From Pseudoxanthomonas broegbernensis (GTDB lineage: Bacteria > Pseudomonadota > Gammaproteobacteria > Xanthomonadales > Xanthomonadaceae): a stretch of 64,000 nucleotides of DNA. Both the position numbers and the translations under genes were made by a program. Every line of letters begins with the position of its first letter. The first letter of the stretch is position 1. Of the stretch, positions 25,201 to 34,070 are shown one piece after another. Location: the NCBI RefSeq assembly GCF_014202435.1, contig NZ_JACHGU010000002.1, forward strand, positions 62,001 to 126,000, given 5' to 3'. The notes under the pieces are model-generated. The model was not told where the DNA came from and made no database searches. It was given only the letters and a program-made list of their open reading frames with translations.

Positions 25201-26604
25201 GACCTGTACCCGAAGTATTTCCCGCTGGGCGATGCGCGCCTGCCGCTGCACTACCGCTTCGAGCCGGGCGCGGCCGACGACGGCGTGACCCTGGAGGTGC
25301 CGTTGCCGCTGCTGGGCGCGCTGGACCCGGCACGGCTGTCGTGGCTGGCGCCGGGCTTCGTGGCCGACAAGGCCGCCGGCCTGATCCGCACGCTGCCCAA
25401 GGCCATGCGCCGCAACTACGTGCCCGCGCCGGACTTCGGCCGGGCCTTCTTCGAGGCGTTTCCCAGACCCTCGGCCGATGCGCTGGCCGGCGAACTGGCG
25501 CGCTTCCTGTCGCGCGCCACCGGTGCGCCGGTGGCCGCGCTGGATTTCGACGAGGCCACGCTGGAGCCGCACCTGCGCATGAACCTGCGCCTGCGCGAGC
25601 TGCCCGAAAGCGGCGGCCGGGTGCTGGCCGAATCACGCGACCTGGAGGAACTGCGCGCCACCTTCGGCGAGCGCGCCGGGCGCGCCTTCGCCACCCGGGC
25701 CGGCCGCACGCTGGCCGCCGGCCACGGCCAGTTGCGCGGGTTCCCGGAGCCGCCCATCCCCGCGCAGGTGACCGGCGAGGCCGGCGTGCCCGGCTACCCG
25801 GCGCTGGTGGACGAGGGCGAGCATGCCGTGCTGCGCGTGTTCGCCGACCGCGCCCAGGCGCAGGCGGCGCATCCGCGCGGCGTGGAGCGGCTGCTGCGCA
25901 TCGCCCTGGCCGACAAGGCGCGGCAGGCGCGCAAGCAGTTGCCGGTCTCGCCCAGGCTCGGCCTGCTGTACGCGGCCATCGAGCGCTTCGGCACCGGCCC
26001 GGGCGCCAAGGCGAAGGAAAAGGAGCAACTGCGCGCCGACCTGGTCGAGGCCGCGCTCAACGCCGTGCTCGCCGACGGCCTGGGCGAGATCCGCGATGCC
26101 GGCGCCTTCGGCCGCCGCGCCGAGGCCGCCGGCCGCGGGCTGTTCGCCGAGGCGATGTCGCGCCTGGAACTGGCCGAGCAGATCCTGGCCGCGGTGGCGG
26201 AGTTGAAGCCGAGGCTGGAGGCCCCGCTGATGGGCTGGGCCGGCGCCAACCTGGACGACCTGCGCGCCCAGCTCGACGCGCTGGTGCATCCGGGTTTCCT
26301 GCACCGCACCCCGGCGCAGGCGCTGGCCCAGTTCCCGCGCTGGCTCAAGGGTATGGCCCTGCGCGCCGAGCGCGCGCTGCGCGACCCGGCCCGCGACCAG
26401 GCGCGGATGCTGGAACTCAAGCCCTTCATCGACGCGCTGGCCGCCGCGCGTGTGCGCGCGCAGGACGCCGCGCCGGAATGGCAGGCGCTGCGCTGGGACC
26501 TGGAGGAATTGCGCGTATCCGTGTTCGCGCAGGAACTGGGTTCGCGCGGCGGCGTCTCGCCGAAGAAGCTGGCCCAGCGCCTGGCCGCGCTGGCCGCTTC
26601 CTGA
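22234..26604 (+). CDS. hrpA: ATP-dependent RNA helicase HrpA
   Basis: This 1456-residue DEAH-box helicase acts on mRNA and, in E. coli, on stalled ribosomes. Motif I is GETGSGKT (residues 100-107), motif II is DEAH (197-200), and VTSATIDTARFSRHF, TNVAETSLTVPRIRYVVD and QRKGRCGRVS follow in order. The C-terminal HrpA-specific domain runs to the end. It is about 150 residues longer than the E. coli protein. Extra length includes a basic, Pro/Ala-rich stretch near residues 265-305 and a low-complexity Ala/Gly/Lys/Arg-rich stretch near residues 685-750. It diverges from dps and lies 94 bases before the chosen relA start. Confidence 0.94.
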   Translation: MPAIPADLRDALESGRRDIDQALSRDRGRLHGLWSRWRGMPAAAEPRARFEQALAASVAARAARAASTPQATVDAALPIAAEADRIVALIRDHPVVVVAGETGSGKTTQLPKLCLAAGRGVAGVIGCTQPRRIAARAVAARVAEELKTPPGGLVGYQVRFTDNAGPDTRVKFMTDGILLAEIASDRWLSAYDTIIVDEAHERSLNIDFLLGYLKGLLRRRGDLKLIVTSATIDTARFSRHFDDAPVVEVAGRAYPVEVRYRPPDAQGGDAAPATRAGPPLPPKRPPGRKDPDPAARRDRGERELDPLSAMVSAIDEITAEDSRGDVLVFLPGEREIRDLHRALEKRQYRSTEVLPLYARLSARDQDRVFNPGPPRRIVLATNVAETSLTVPRIRYVVDPGQARIKRYSPRSKIDRLHVEPISQASADQRKGRCGRVSEGVCYRLYAEADFRSRPEFTDPEIRRSSLAGVILRMLHLGLDRIDGRARARGEPAPDADAWDSSRVVENFPFLEAPDERAIADGWQQLLELGAIEEAEGQGRRLTAIGRQMARLPVDVKLARMLVAAQAHGCLRAMLPIAAFLGVQDPRERPPDAREAADNAHAQFADARSEFVGILRLWQAYDDAHGELTQSRLRDWCGKRFLGFLRMREWRELHRQLKLLCEELGWREEPPEQALQPLLAGAPADPRGVASSRPSRGELHRAARLAREGRTEAKAGQGPAAAGSPVSDGKRKDTGRSAAGGAHGDGAAAASRFGARERAHAYQSLHRALIAGLPSQIGHRTEKGDYQAPRQRRFQLFPASPLAKAGPSKGGPPWVLVATLLDTQKVWGLTAAAIEPDWAIAELPHLLARRHFDPRWSRAQGNVLASEQVALFGLVLAPKRPVHYGRIDPAGAHDLFVRQALATGEIDARASFLAANLKALEQAREEEAKLRRAGLVADEAWQVRWYLDRVPGEIHSTAGLDAWYARLAESPRASLRWSIADLLPGEGGQEDLYPKYFPLGDARLPLHYRFEPGAADDGVTLEVPLPLLGALDPARLSWLAPGFVADKAAGLIRTLPKAMRRNYVPAPDFGRAFFEAFPRPSADALAGELARFLSRATGAPVAALDFDEATLEPHLRMNLRLRELPESGGRVLAESRDLEELRATFGERAGRAFATRAGRTLAAGHGQLRGFPEPPIPAQVTGEAGVPGYPALVDEGEHAVLRVFADRAQAQAAHPRGVERLLRIALADKARQARKQLPVSPRLGLLYAAIERFGTGPGAKAKEKEQLRADLVEAALNAVLADGLGEIRDAGAFGRRAEAAGRGLFAEAMSRLELAEQILAAVAELKPRLEAPLMGWAGANLDDLRAQLDALVHPGFLHRTPAQALAQFPRWLKGMALRAERALRDPARDQARMLELKPFIDALAAARVRAQDAAPEWQALRWDLEELRVSVFAQELGSRGGVSPKKLAQRLAALAAS

Positions 26605-26665
26605 CCCGCCCCCGCGCGGTGCGGCGATGGAACCGGCTTGTCGCCCCGCCGCTTTCGCCGCTAGT

Positions 26666-26679
26666 GTAGGTCCACCTAC
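26666..26679. promoter_or_regulatory. Short perfect palindrome upstream of relA
   Basis: GTAGGT and ACCTAC flank a two-base centre, giving a 14-base perfect palindrome that ends 19 bases before the preferred TTG start of relA. It lies in a stretch whose base composition is not coding-like. It could be an operator or a decayed GTAG-type repeat arm. Confidence 0.35.
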
Positions 26680-26698
26680 TCCCCGCGTCGGAACGGCC

Positions 26699-28861
26699 TT
26701 GTCGCGCTCTGCCATCGACGGTTTGCACGCACTGCTGCAGGACCCGGCCGCCGCCGCCCTGCCGGCGCCGCTGCGCGAGTCCCTGTGCCGGGCCTGGGAT
26801 GCGCAGGGCACCTCGCAGCAGGCACGCAATCCCTGGGCGACCATTGCCGACACCCTGGCCACCCTGGCGCGCCTGGATGCGGACGAGCCGGCCATGGCCG
26901 CCGCGCTGCTGTTCGACCTGCCGGGCCTGCGCGCGGCCGCGGCCAAGGATGTCGTCGCCGCGTTGCCGGCGGTCGCCGGGCTGCTCGACGGCCAGGACGC
27001 GGCCGACCAGGTCTGGGCGCTGCATGCCGGTCGCGAGGCGGGGCGCAACGGCGAGGGCCTGCGCCGGCTGCTGCTGGCCATCGTCCAGGACCTGCGCGTG
27101 GTGCCGATCCTGCTGTCGCGGCAACTGGCGAAGATGCGCGTGGCCGACCGCCAGCCCGAGGCGCAACGCCGCGCCCTGGCCCAGCTCACCCGCGACATCC
27201 ACGCGCCGCTGGCCAACCGCCTGGGCATCTGGCAGCTCAAGTGGGAGCTGGAGGACCTGGCCTTCCGCTTCATCGAGCCGGAGACCTACCGCCGCATCGC
27301 CCGCGAGCTGGACGAGACCCGCACCGCGCGCGAGCGCTACATCGAAGGGGTGAAGGCGCACCTGGGCAAGGCCCTGGCCGGGCACGGCCTCGGCGCGGAG
27401 ATCAGCGGCCGGCCCAAGCACATCTACAGCATCTGGCGGAAGATGCAGAAGAAGCAGTTGCCGCTGGACAAGCTCTACGACCTGCGCGCGGTGCGGGTGA
27501 TGGTGGACGACGTGGCCGCCTGCTACGCCACGCTGGGCGTGGTCCACGCGCTGTGGGCGCCGGTGCCCGGCGAGTTCGACGACTACATCGCCCGGCCCAA
27601 GCCCAACGGCTACGCCTCGCTGCACACCGCGGTGGTCGGGCCGGAAGGGCGCACCCTGGAAATACAGATCCGCACCCGCGACATGCACGAGCAGGCCGAA
27701 CTGGGCGTGGCCGCGCACTGGCGCTACAAGGAGACCGGCGGCAGCGCGGCGGGCAAGGGCGCCGGGCGCGCGTTCGAGCGCAAGATCGCCTGGATGCGGC
27801 AATTGCTGGAGCAGGCCGGCGAAGGCCGCGACGAGGGCCTGGCCGGCGCGCTGGACGCCGAGCTGGTGGAGGAGCGGGTGTACGCGCTCACCCCCAAGGG
27901 CGAGGTGATCGACCTGCCGCAGGGCTCCACCCCGCTGGACTTCGCCTACCACGTGCACACCATGGTCGGGCACCGCTACCGCGGGGCCAAGGTCAACGGC
28001 CGCATCGTGCCGCTGGGCTACCGCCTGCGCAGCGGCGACCGGGTGGAGATCATGACCGCCAAGGAGCCGGACCCGCGCCGCGACTGGCTGCTGCCGGCCA
28101 ACGGCTACCTGGCCAGCGGCCGCTCGCGCGACAAGGTGCGCGCCTGGTTCCACAAGCTGGACCGCTCGCGCAACGTGCAGGCCGGGCGCGAGATGCTGGA
28201 GCGCGAACTCAAGCGCCTGGGCCTGCACCAGGCCGACCTGGCGCCGGTGGCCCGGAAGTTCCATGCCGACACCGTGGACGACCTGTACATCCAGGTGGCG
28301 CTGGGCGATGTCGGCCCGCACCAGGTGGGCCGCGCCCTGCACGAGATCGAGCACGCCGCCGAGCCGCAGGCGCCGCCCTCGTCGCGCCCGGCACCGCGCA
28401 GGGCAGCGCGCAAGCGCGACCCCGGCTTCACCGTGCAGGGCGTGGGCAACCTGCTGGTGCAACTGGCGCGCTGCTGCCAGCCGGTGCCGGGCGAGCCGAT
28501 CGCCGGCTACCTCACCCGCACCCGCGGGGTCACCGTGCACCGTGCAGGCTGCGCGTCCTTTGCCCGCCTGGCCGCCGCCCAGCCGCAGCGGTCGCTGCCG
28601 GTGGAATGGGGCACGGCCGGCGGCGGCTACGAGGTGGACGTGGCCGTGAGCGGGGTGGACCGCAAGTGGCTGCTCAAGGACGTGACCACCCTGGTCGCGC
28701 AGGAGGACGCGCACGTGGCCGACCTGCGCAGCGACGTGGGCGTGGACGGGCGCCTGGAGCTGCGCATGCGCCTGCGCGTGTCCGACTACGGCCAGTTGTC
28801 GACCCTGCTGCGCAAGCTCGATGCGCTGCCCGGCGTGGAGCGCGCGCGCCGGATGGGCTGA
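26699..28861 (+). CDS. relA: RelA, (p)ppGpp synthetase I
   Basis: This 720-residue ribosome-associated enzyme makes (p)ppGpp from GTP/GDP and ATP during amino-acid starvation. The synthetase carries EFDD (from residue 292), the RelA-type version of the catalytic motif, and GRPKHIYSIWRKMQKK. The HD hydrolase motif is lost, as in other RelA proteins. TGS (LTPKGEVIDLPQGSTPLDFAYHVH), a conserved-cysteine region (ARCCQPVPGE) and a C-terminal ACT follow. An in-frame ATG exists at 26627, but the 24 codons after it are unlike this genome (TGT, AGT, GTA, GGT, CCA, CCT, ACT), so I prefer the TTG at 26699. It is followed by spoT after 73 bases. Confidence 0.93.
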   Translation: MSRSAIDGLHALLQDPAAAALPAPLRESLCRAWDAQGTSQQARNPWATIADTLATLARLDADEPAMAAALLFDLPGLRAAAAKDVVAALPAVAGLLDGQDAADQVWALHAGREAGRNGEGLRRLLLAIVQDLRVVPILLSRQLAKMRVADRQPEAQRRALAQLTRDIHAPLANRLGIWQLKWELEDLAFRFIEPETYRRIARELDETRTARERYIEGVKAHLGKALAGHGLGAEISGRPKHIYSIWRKMQKKQLPLDKLYDLRAVRVMVDDVAACYATLGVVHALWAPVPGEFDDYIARPKPNGYASLHTAVVGPEGRTLEIQIRTRDMHEQAELGVAAHWRYKETGGSAAGKGAGRAFERKIAWMRQLLEQAGEGRDEGLAGALDAELVEERVYALTPKGEVIDLPQGSTPLDFAYHVHTMVGHRYRGAKVNGRIVPLGYRLRSGDRVEIMTAKEPDPRRDWLLPANGYLASGRSRDKVRAWFHKLDRSRNVQAGREMLERELKRLGLHQADLAPVARKFHADTVDDLYIQVALGDVGPHQVGRALHEIEHAAEPQAPPSSRPAPRRAARKRDPGFTVQGVGNLLVQLARCCQPVPGEPIAGYLTRTRGVTVHRAGCASFARLAAAQPQRSLPVEWGTAGGGYEVDVAVSGVDRKWLLKDVTTLVAQEDAHVADLRSDVGVDGRLELRMRLRVSDYGQLSTLLRKLDALPGVERARRMG

Positions 28862-28899
28862 GCGCGGCCGTGGCGGGGCACGCGCCGGCACCGTGCGGT

Positions 28900-28926
28900 T
28901 TGCCGCAAACCGGGCGCTGGCATAGT
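28900..28926 (+). promoter_or_regulatory. Putative spoT promoter close to the start codon
   Basis: TTGCCG (28900-28905) and CATAGT (28921-28926) are spaced by 15 bases. The -10-like hexamer ends only eight bases before the spoT ATG, and no Shine-Dalgarno sequence lies between. If real, it would yield a leaderless or nearly leaderless mRNA. Confidence 0.3.
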
Positions 28927-28934
28927 CTTTCCGC

Positions 28935-31109
28935 ATGAACCCAGGCCATTCCGCCCAGGCAGTCGCAAACGGGCCGCCACCCACGGGCGAGCCGGTGCCC
29001 GGCTACGTCCTCGAACTCGAGCGCCTGGCGTCCTACCTGCCGCGGGAGCAACTGCCTTTGCTGCGCGAGGCCTGGCAGATGGGCGCCGCCGCCCATGCCG
29101 GCCAGACCCGCAAGTCCGGCGAGCCCTACATCACCCATCCGATGGCCGTGGCCGGGGTGCTGGCCGAGCTGGGCCTGGACGTGGAATCGCTGATCGCCGC
29201 CATCCTGCACGACACCATCGAGGACACCCCGCTCACCCGGCAGGACATCGCCACCCGCTTCGGCGAGGACGTGGCCGACCTGGTGGACGGCGTCACCAAG
29301 CTGGACAAGCTCAAGTTCCGCGACCGCCAGGAGGCGGCGGCCGAGAGCTTCCGCAAGATGCTGCTGGCCATGTCGCGCGACCTGCGCGTGATCATGATCA
29401 AGCTGGCCGACCGCCTGCACAACATGCGCACCCTGGGCGCACAAAGCGGCGAGGCGCGCGGCCGCATCGCCCGCGAGACCCTGGAGATCTACGCACCGAT
29501 CGCCCAGCGCCTGGGCATGAGCCTGGTCAAGTCCGAGCTGCAGAACCTGGGCTTCCGCGCGCTGTATCCCTGGCGCCACGCGATCCTCGAGAAGCACATC
29601 CGCAGCCAGCCGGTGGTGCGCCGCGAATCGATGGTGCAGGTGGAGGTGAAGCTTTCCCAGGGCCTGGCCCGCGAGGGCCTGGAGCACCGCCTGGTGAGCC
29701 GGATCAAGACCCCGTGGAGCATCTACAACAAGATGCAGGGCGAGGGCAAGAGCTTCGACCAGGTGATGGACGTGTTCGGCTTCCGCGTGGTCGTGCGCAG
29801 CGTGCCGGACTGCTACCGCGCGCTGGGCGCGGTGCATGCGCAGTTCAAGCCGCTGGACGGGCGCTTCCGCGACTTCATCGCCATCCCCAAGGCCAACGGC
29901 TACCAGTCGCTGCACACGGTGCTGTTCGGTCCCTACGGTTCGCCCATCGAGGTGCAGATCCGCACCGAGGAAATGGACCTGATCGCCGAGCGCGGCATCG
30001 CCGCGCACTGGACCTACAAGCATGGCGGCGAGAGCCCCAACAGCGCGCAGAGCCGCGCGCACGCCTGGATCGTGGACCTGATCGACTCGCAGCGCGCGGC
30101 CGGCTCCTCGCTGGAGTTCCTGGAGAACGTCAAGGTCGACCTGTTCCCGGACGAGGTCTACCTGTTCACGCCCAAGGGGCGGATATTGTCGCTGCCGCGC
30201 AGCTCCACCGCGCTGGACTTCGCCTATGCGGTGCATACCGACGTGGGCAACCAGGCGGTGGCCGCGCGCGTGGACAAGAAGCTGGTGCCGCTGAAGACCA
30301 AGCTGGCCAGCGGGCAGACGGTGGAGATCATCGCCGCCAAGTCGGCCGCGCCCAAGCCGCAATGGCTGGAGTTCGTGGTCACCAGCAAGGCGCGCACCGC
30401 CATCCGCCATCAGCTCAAGCAGCTCGAGCACGAGGACGCGGTGCAACTGGGCCACCGCATGCTCGACCGCGCGCTGGAGGCGATGGGCAGTTCGCTGGAG
30501 AAGCTGCCGGCGCAGCGGCTGGAGTCGTTCCTGGCCGAGCACCGGTTCCCGCGCCTGGAGGCGTTCCTGGCGGAGGTGGCGCTGGGCAACTGGATGCCCA
30601 GCCAGGCGGCACAGGCGCTGATGGCCTATGCGGAGCTGCGCGGCGGCCGCGGCCGCTCCGGCCGGCTGCAGGAGAAGATCCTGATCAACGGCACCGAGGG
30701 CGGGGTGGTCAGCTTCGCCAACTGCTGCCAGCCCATCCCCGGCGATGAGATCATGGGCTACCACACCGCCGGCAAGGGCGTGGTGCTGCACCGGCTGGAC
30801 TGTTCCAACCTGGCCGAGTTCCGCAAGTCGCCGGAGCGCTGGGTGCCGATCGACTGGGACCCCAACGTCGCCGGCGACTACGACACCTCCCTCATCGTGG
30901 ACGTGGAGAACCACACCGGCGTGCTGGCGCAGTTGGCCGCGGCGCTGGCGCAGAGCCAGTCCAACATCGAGCGGGTGGACTACCTGGACCGGGACATGAA
31001 CGCGGCGCAGTTGCGCTTCGCCATCCAGGTGCGCGACCGTACCCACCTGGCCGATGTCATCCGCCGCCTGCGTCGGCTGAACGTGGTGCAGGGCGTGCGC
31101 CGCCAGTAG
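28935..31109 (+). CDS. spoT: SpoT, bifunctional (p)ppGpp synthetase/hydrolase
   Basis: This 724-residue enzyme both makes and degrades (p)ppGpp. The hydrolase HD motif is intact: HDTIED at residues 92-97, after KSGEPYITHP. The synthetase carries RFRD (310-313), the basic variant that marks bifunctional SpoT/Rel enzymes, as opposed to EFDD in relA next door. TGS (FTPKGRILSLPRSSTALDFA), a conserved-cysteine region (FANCCQPIPGDE) and a C-terminal ACT (SLIVDVENHTGVLAQLAAAL) complete the protein. In E. coli spoT lies between rpoZ and trmH-recG. Here it follows relA directly, and no rpoZ or gmk is near. Confidence 0.95.
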   Translation: MNPGHSAQAVANGPPPTGEPVPGYVLELERLASYLPREQLPLLREAWQMGAAAHAGQTRKSGEPYITHPMAVAGVLAELGLDVESLIAAILHDTIEDTPLTRQDIATRFGEDVADLVDGVTKLDKLKFRDRQEAAAESFRKMLLAMSRDLRVIMIKLADRLHNMRTLGAQSGEARGRIARETLEIYAPIAQRLGMSLVKSELQNLGFRALYPWRHAILEKHIRSQPVVRRESMVQVEVKLSQGLAREGLEHRLVSRIKTPWSIYNKMQGEGKSFDQVMDVFGFRVVVRSVPDCYRALGAVHAQFKPLDGRFRDFIAIPKANGYQSLHTVLFGPYGSPIEVQIRTEEMDLIAERGIAAHWTYKHGGESPNSAQSRAHAWIVDLIDSQRAAGSSLEFLENVKVDLFPDEVYLFTPKGRILSLPRSSTALDFAYAVHTDVGNQAVAARVDKKLVPLKTKLASGQTVEIIAAKSAAPKPQWLEFVVTSKARTAIRHQLKQLEHEDAVQLGHRMLDRALEAMGSSLEKLPAQRLESFLAEHRFPRLEAFLAEVALGNWMPSQAAQALMAYAELRGGRGRSGRLQEKILINGTEGGVVSFANCCQPIPGDEIMGYHTAGKGVVLHRLDCSNLAEFRKSPERWVPIDWDPNVAGDYDTSLIVDVENHTGVLAQLAAALAQSQSNIERVDYLDRDMNAAQLRFAIQVRDRTHLADVIRRLRRLNVVQGVRRQ

Positions 31110-31354
31110 GGCGGGCTCGCGCTGCCGCGTCCCGGCGCGCGTTGGGGACGCGACTTCCTCGGCGCCGAGCCGCCGCATGCGGCCGGACAACTGCGTCGTC
31201 CTCCATGTCCATGGAAGCAGCGAACCCGGCGCCGCAGAGGACGGCGGCCGGCCCGAAGCCAGCGCTTTGCCTTCGGCGCATCGGATGGAGCAGCATCCCC
31301 CGCCCGAAACCGGCGCGTTGCCCCGATGATCCGGGCAAGGCCTTCCGGCGGCGA
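31110..31354. other. Gene-free gap between convergent spoT and rnhB
   Basis: About 245 bases without a credible gene. An 8-bp hairpin, CGCGTCCC (31126-31133) with GGGACGCG (31145-31152), lies 17 bases after the spoT stop codon and is followed by ACTTCCTC, so it is a plausible spoT terminator. A second small hairpin with CCGAAG/CTTCGG arms lies around 31253-31276 and could serve rnhB on the other strand. Confidence 0.45.
31126..31152 (+). terminator. Probable spoT terminator hairpin
   Basis: Perfect 8-bp stem CGCGTCCC/GGGACGCG with an 11-base loop. The downstream sequence is only moderately T-rich (ACTTCCTC), so confidence is moderate. Confidence 0.45.
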
Positions 31355-32017
31355 TCAAGCCTCGAAAGCCGGCTCCCGTTCCCGCATGCGCGCCGCCGAC
31401 TCGCGCACCGGCGCGAAGCTGCGGCGGTGGTGCGGGCAGGGGCCGTGCAGGGAAAGCGCGGCCAGGTGCGCCGGCGTGGGATAGCCCTTGTGCAAGTCGA
31501 AGCCGTACTGCGGGTGCTCGGCGTGCAGCCGGCACATCAGCCGGTCGCGGGCGACCTTGGCCAGGATCGAGGCGGCCATGATCGCCGGTTCCAGCGCGTC
31601 GCCGCCGACCAAGGCCTCGGCCATGCACGGCAGCGCCTTGGGCACCGCGTTGCCGTCGATCCGGACCAGCTCCACCTGCGGCCCCAGCGCGACCACGCAG
31701 CGGCGCATGCCCTCCAGGGTCGCGTGCAGGATGTTGAGGCGGTCGATCTCGGCCACCGCCATCATCTCGACATGCCAGGCCGCCGCGCGTTCGACGATCA
31801 GCGGGTACAGCGCCTCGCGCCGGGCGTGGCTGAGCTTCTTGGAATCGTTGAGCCCCTCGACCGGGCGGGCCGGATCCAGGATCACCGCCGCCACTGCCAC
31901 CGGACCGGCCAGCGGGCCGCGGCCGGCCTCGTCCACGCCGGCCAGGCGCAGGGAGCTGCGGTCGATGGCGAACATGCCCATGTCGCCGGACGCCCGCGCC
32001 GACGCGCGCCGGTTCAC
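31355..32017 (-). CDS. rnhB: Ribonuclease HII
   Basis: This 220-residue enzyme removes RNA from RNA-DNA hybrids, including single ribonucleotides. Family motifs are [20 protein letters not shown] with the first catalytic Asp and Glu, [29 protein letters not shown] and GYPTPAHL. The start is taken as the GTG at 32017, which overlaps the lpxB stop codon (GTGA) and suggests coupling. ATGs at 31981 and 31975 would give a 12- or 14-residue shorter protein nearer to the E. coli length. In E. coli dnaE and accA follow; here the cluster ends and meets spoT head-on. Confidence 0.94.
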   Translation of the reverse strand: MNRRASARASGDMGMFAIDRSSLRLAGVDEAGRGPLAGPVAVAAVILDPARPVEGLNDSKKLSHARREALYPLIVERAAAWHVEMMAVAEIDRLNILHATLEGMRRCVVALGPQVELVRIDGNAVPKALPCMAEALVGGDALEPAIMAASILAKVARDRLMCRLHAEHPQYGFDLHKGYPTPAHLAALSLHGPCPHHRRSFAPVRESAARMREREPAFEA

Positions 32018-33225
32018 GGCCGCGGCTCCGCCGAGGCGAGCAGGCCGGGCAGGGTGGCGATGGCCTCGGCCGCCGAGGCCGAGGCGTCGCGGCGCAACTG
32101 CTCGTGCAAGCGCAGGTATTTCGGCTGCAGCGCGGCCACCGCCTGCGGCGCCTGGAACCAGTGCAGCACCGCGGCGGCCAGCCGGTCCGGGGTGCAGTCG
32201 TCCTGCATCAGTTCCGGGGCCAGGTCCTCGCCGGCCAGCACGTTGGGCAGGGCGTAGCGGTCGACCTTGAGCAGGCCCAGGGCGCGCACGATGCGGTAGG
32301 TCAGCGGCGCCACCCGGTAGCCCACCACCATCGGGCGCTTGCACAGCATCGCCTCCAGGGTGGCGGTGCCGGAGGCGAGCAGGACCACGTCGGCGGCGGC
32401 CATCGCGGCGCGGGCCTGGCCGTCGAGCAGGTGCGCGCGCTGCGGCGGCAGGGCCGAGTGCGACATCTGCGCCCGCATCAGCGCGCGGCAGGCGCCGTTG
32501 GCGGCCGGGGCGACTACGTGCAGCGCGGGCAGCGCCTCGGACGCACGCCAGGCGGCCTCGAAGAAGATCTCGCCCAGCCGCTCGATTTCGCCCAGCCGGC
32601 TGCCCGGCAGCACCGCCAGCACCGGTGCGTCGGCGGGCAGGCCCAGGCTCGCCCGCGCGGCGGCGCGGTCGGGCCGCAGCGGCAGCGCGTCGGCCATCGG
32701 GTGGCCGACGAAGCGCGCGTCCACGCCGTGGCGGGCGTAGATCTCCGGCTCCATCGGGAACAGGCACAGCACGCGGTCGGCGCTGGCGCCGATCTTCTCG
32801 GCGCGCTTCTCGCGCCAGGCCCAGACCGAGGGGCTGACGTAGTGCACGGTGGCCACGCCGCGCCGCTTGAACCAGCGCTCCACCGGCAGGTTGAAGTCCG
32901 GTGCGTCGATCCCGACCACCACGTCCGGCCGCCAGGCCAGCGCGCGCGCGCGGAATTCGCGGCGCAGGCGCAGCAGGCGCGGCAGGTGGCGCAGCACTTC
33001 GGCCAGGCCCATCACCGCCAGTTCGCTGGCGTCGTGCCAGGTCTCCATGCCGGCCGCCCGCATCGCGTCGCCGCCGATGCCCGCGAAGCAGGCCTCGGGG
33101 AAGCGCTGCCGCAGCGCGTCGATCAGCCCCGCGCCGAGCGCATCGCCGGAGGCTTCGCCGGCGACCAGCACGAACCGCGGGCCGCCGCCTTGCGTCGTTT
33201 CATGCCCCCGGATCCGCGCGTTCAT
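32014..33225 (-). CDS. lpxB: Lipid-A-disaccharide synthase
   Basis: This 403-residue glycosyltransferase joins UDP-2,3-diacylglucosamine and lipid X to form the lipid A disaccharide, at the inner face of the cytoplasmic membrane. The sequence shows [15 protein letters not shown] near residue 20, [47 protein letters not shown]-type [13 protein letters not shown], and [20 protein letters not shown]. The ATG at 33225 is the first after the lpxA stop codon, leaving 25 bases between the genes. Confidence 0.96.
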   Translation of the reverse strand: MNARIRGHETTQGGGPRFVLVAGEASGDALGAGLIDALRQRFPEACFAGIGGDAMRAAGMETWHDASELAVMGLAEVLRHLPRLLRLRREFRARALAWRPDVVVGIDAPDFNLPVERWFKRRGVATVHYVSPSVWAWREKRAEKIGASADRVLCLFPMEPEIYARHGVDARFVGHPMADALPLRPDRAAARASLGLPADAPVLAVLPGSRLGEIERLGEIFFEAAWRASEALPALHVVAPAANGACRALMRAQMSHSALPPQRAHLLDGQARAAMAAADVVLLASGTATLEAMLCKRPMVVGYRVAPLTYRIVRALGLLKVDRYALPNVLAGEDLAPELMQDDCTPDRLAAAVLHWFQAPQAVAALQPKYLRLHEQLRRDASASAAEAIATLPGLLASAEPRP

Positions 33226-33250
33226 GCCGGTGCGTCCCCGTCCGGCCGCT

Positions 33251-34039
33251 TCAGCGCAGCAGCGGCCGTTCGCCGCCGTCGATGAAATCCAGCAGGTGGC
33301 GCACGTCGGCGCTGCTCTCGGCCTGCGTGGCCAGTTGCTGCCTGGCCTCGGCCAGCGGCAGGCCGGCCACGTACAGGGTGCGGTAGGCGCGCTTGATCGC
33401 GGCAATGCGCTCGGCGTCGAAGCCGCGGCGCTTGAGGCCTTCGCTGTTGATCCCGCGCGGGCGCCCCAGCGAGTTGCCGCCGACCATGGTGAACGGAGGC
33501 ACGTCGCCGTTGACCAGCGCGCCCATGCCCAGGAACGCGTGGTCGCCGATCCGGCAGAACTGGTGGGCGCCGGCGAAGCCGCTGATGATCACCCAGTCGC
33601 CCACGGTCACGTGCCCGGCCAGGGTGGTGTTGTTGGAGAACACGCAGTGGTCGCCGACGATGCAGTCGTGGGCGACGTGGCTGTAGGCCAGCAGCCAGTT
33701 GTCGTCGCCGATGCGGGTGACGCCGCCGCCGCCGGCGGTGCCGCGGTTGAGGGTGACGAACTCGCGGAACACGTTGCGCTCGCCGATCACCAGTTCGGTG
33801 CGCTCGCCGGCGAACTTCTTGTCCTGCGGCTCGCCGCCGACGGCGACGTGGCTGATGAAGCGGTTGCCGGGGCCGATCCGGGTGGGCCCGGCGAAGCTGC
33901 AGTGCGGGCCGACCTGGCAGCCGTCGCCGATTTCCACGTCGGCGCCGACTACGGCGAAGGCGCCGATGCTCACGCCTTCGCCCAGGCGCGCGCCCGGGTC
34001 GATCGCGGCGGTGGGATGGATGCGGGGGGCGTCGCTCAT
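33251..34039 (-). CDS. lpxA: Acyl-ACP--UDP-N-acetylglucosamine O-acyltransferase
   Basis: This 262-residue enzyme starts lipid A synthesis by putting a 3-hydroxyacyl chain on UDP-GlcNAc. It is built of left-handed beta-helix hexapeptide repeats, visible from [20 protein letters not shown] onward. The catalytic histidine is in the segment [12 protein letters not shown], and [20 protein letters not shown] follows. The C-terminal helical part has [12 protein letters not shown]. It lies between fabZ and lpxB in the usual order, with a 31-base gap to fabZ. Confidence 0.97.
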   Translation of the reverse strand: MSDAPRIHPTAAIDPGARLGEGVSIGAFAVVGADVEIGDGCQVGPHCSFAGPTRIGPGNRFISHVAVGGEPQDKKFAGERTELVIGERNVFREFVTLNRGTAGGGGVTRIGDDNWLLAYSHVAHDCIVGDHCVFSNNTTLAGHVTVGDWVIISGFAGAHQFCRIGDHAFLGMGALVNGDVPPFTMVGGNSLGRPRGINSEGLKRRGFDAERIAAIKRAYRTLYVAGLPLAEARQQLATQAESSADVRHLLDFIDGGERPLLR

Positions 34040-34070
34040 GCGGGGGTTCCAGGATTGGCGCCGGCCGGGG

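Noticed and set aside
26666-26679. GTAGGTCCACCTAC as a Stenotrophomonas-type GTAG repeat
   Set aside because: Those elements have GTAG beside a longer GC-rich stem-loop, which is not seen here. Kept only as a possible operator.
31368-31380. GCCGGCTCCCG shared with 3719-3729 as an intergenic repeat
   Set aside because: The copy at 31.4 kb lies inside the rnhB coding end, so the match is most likely chance in GC-rich DNA.
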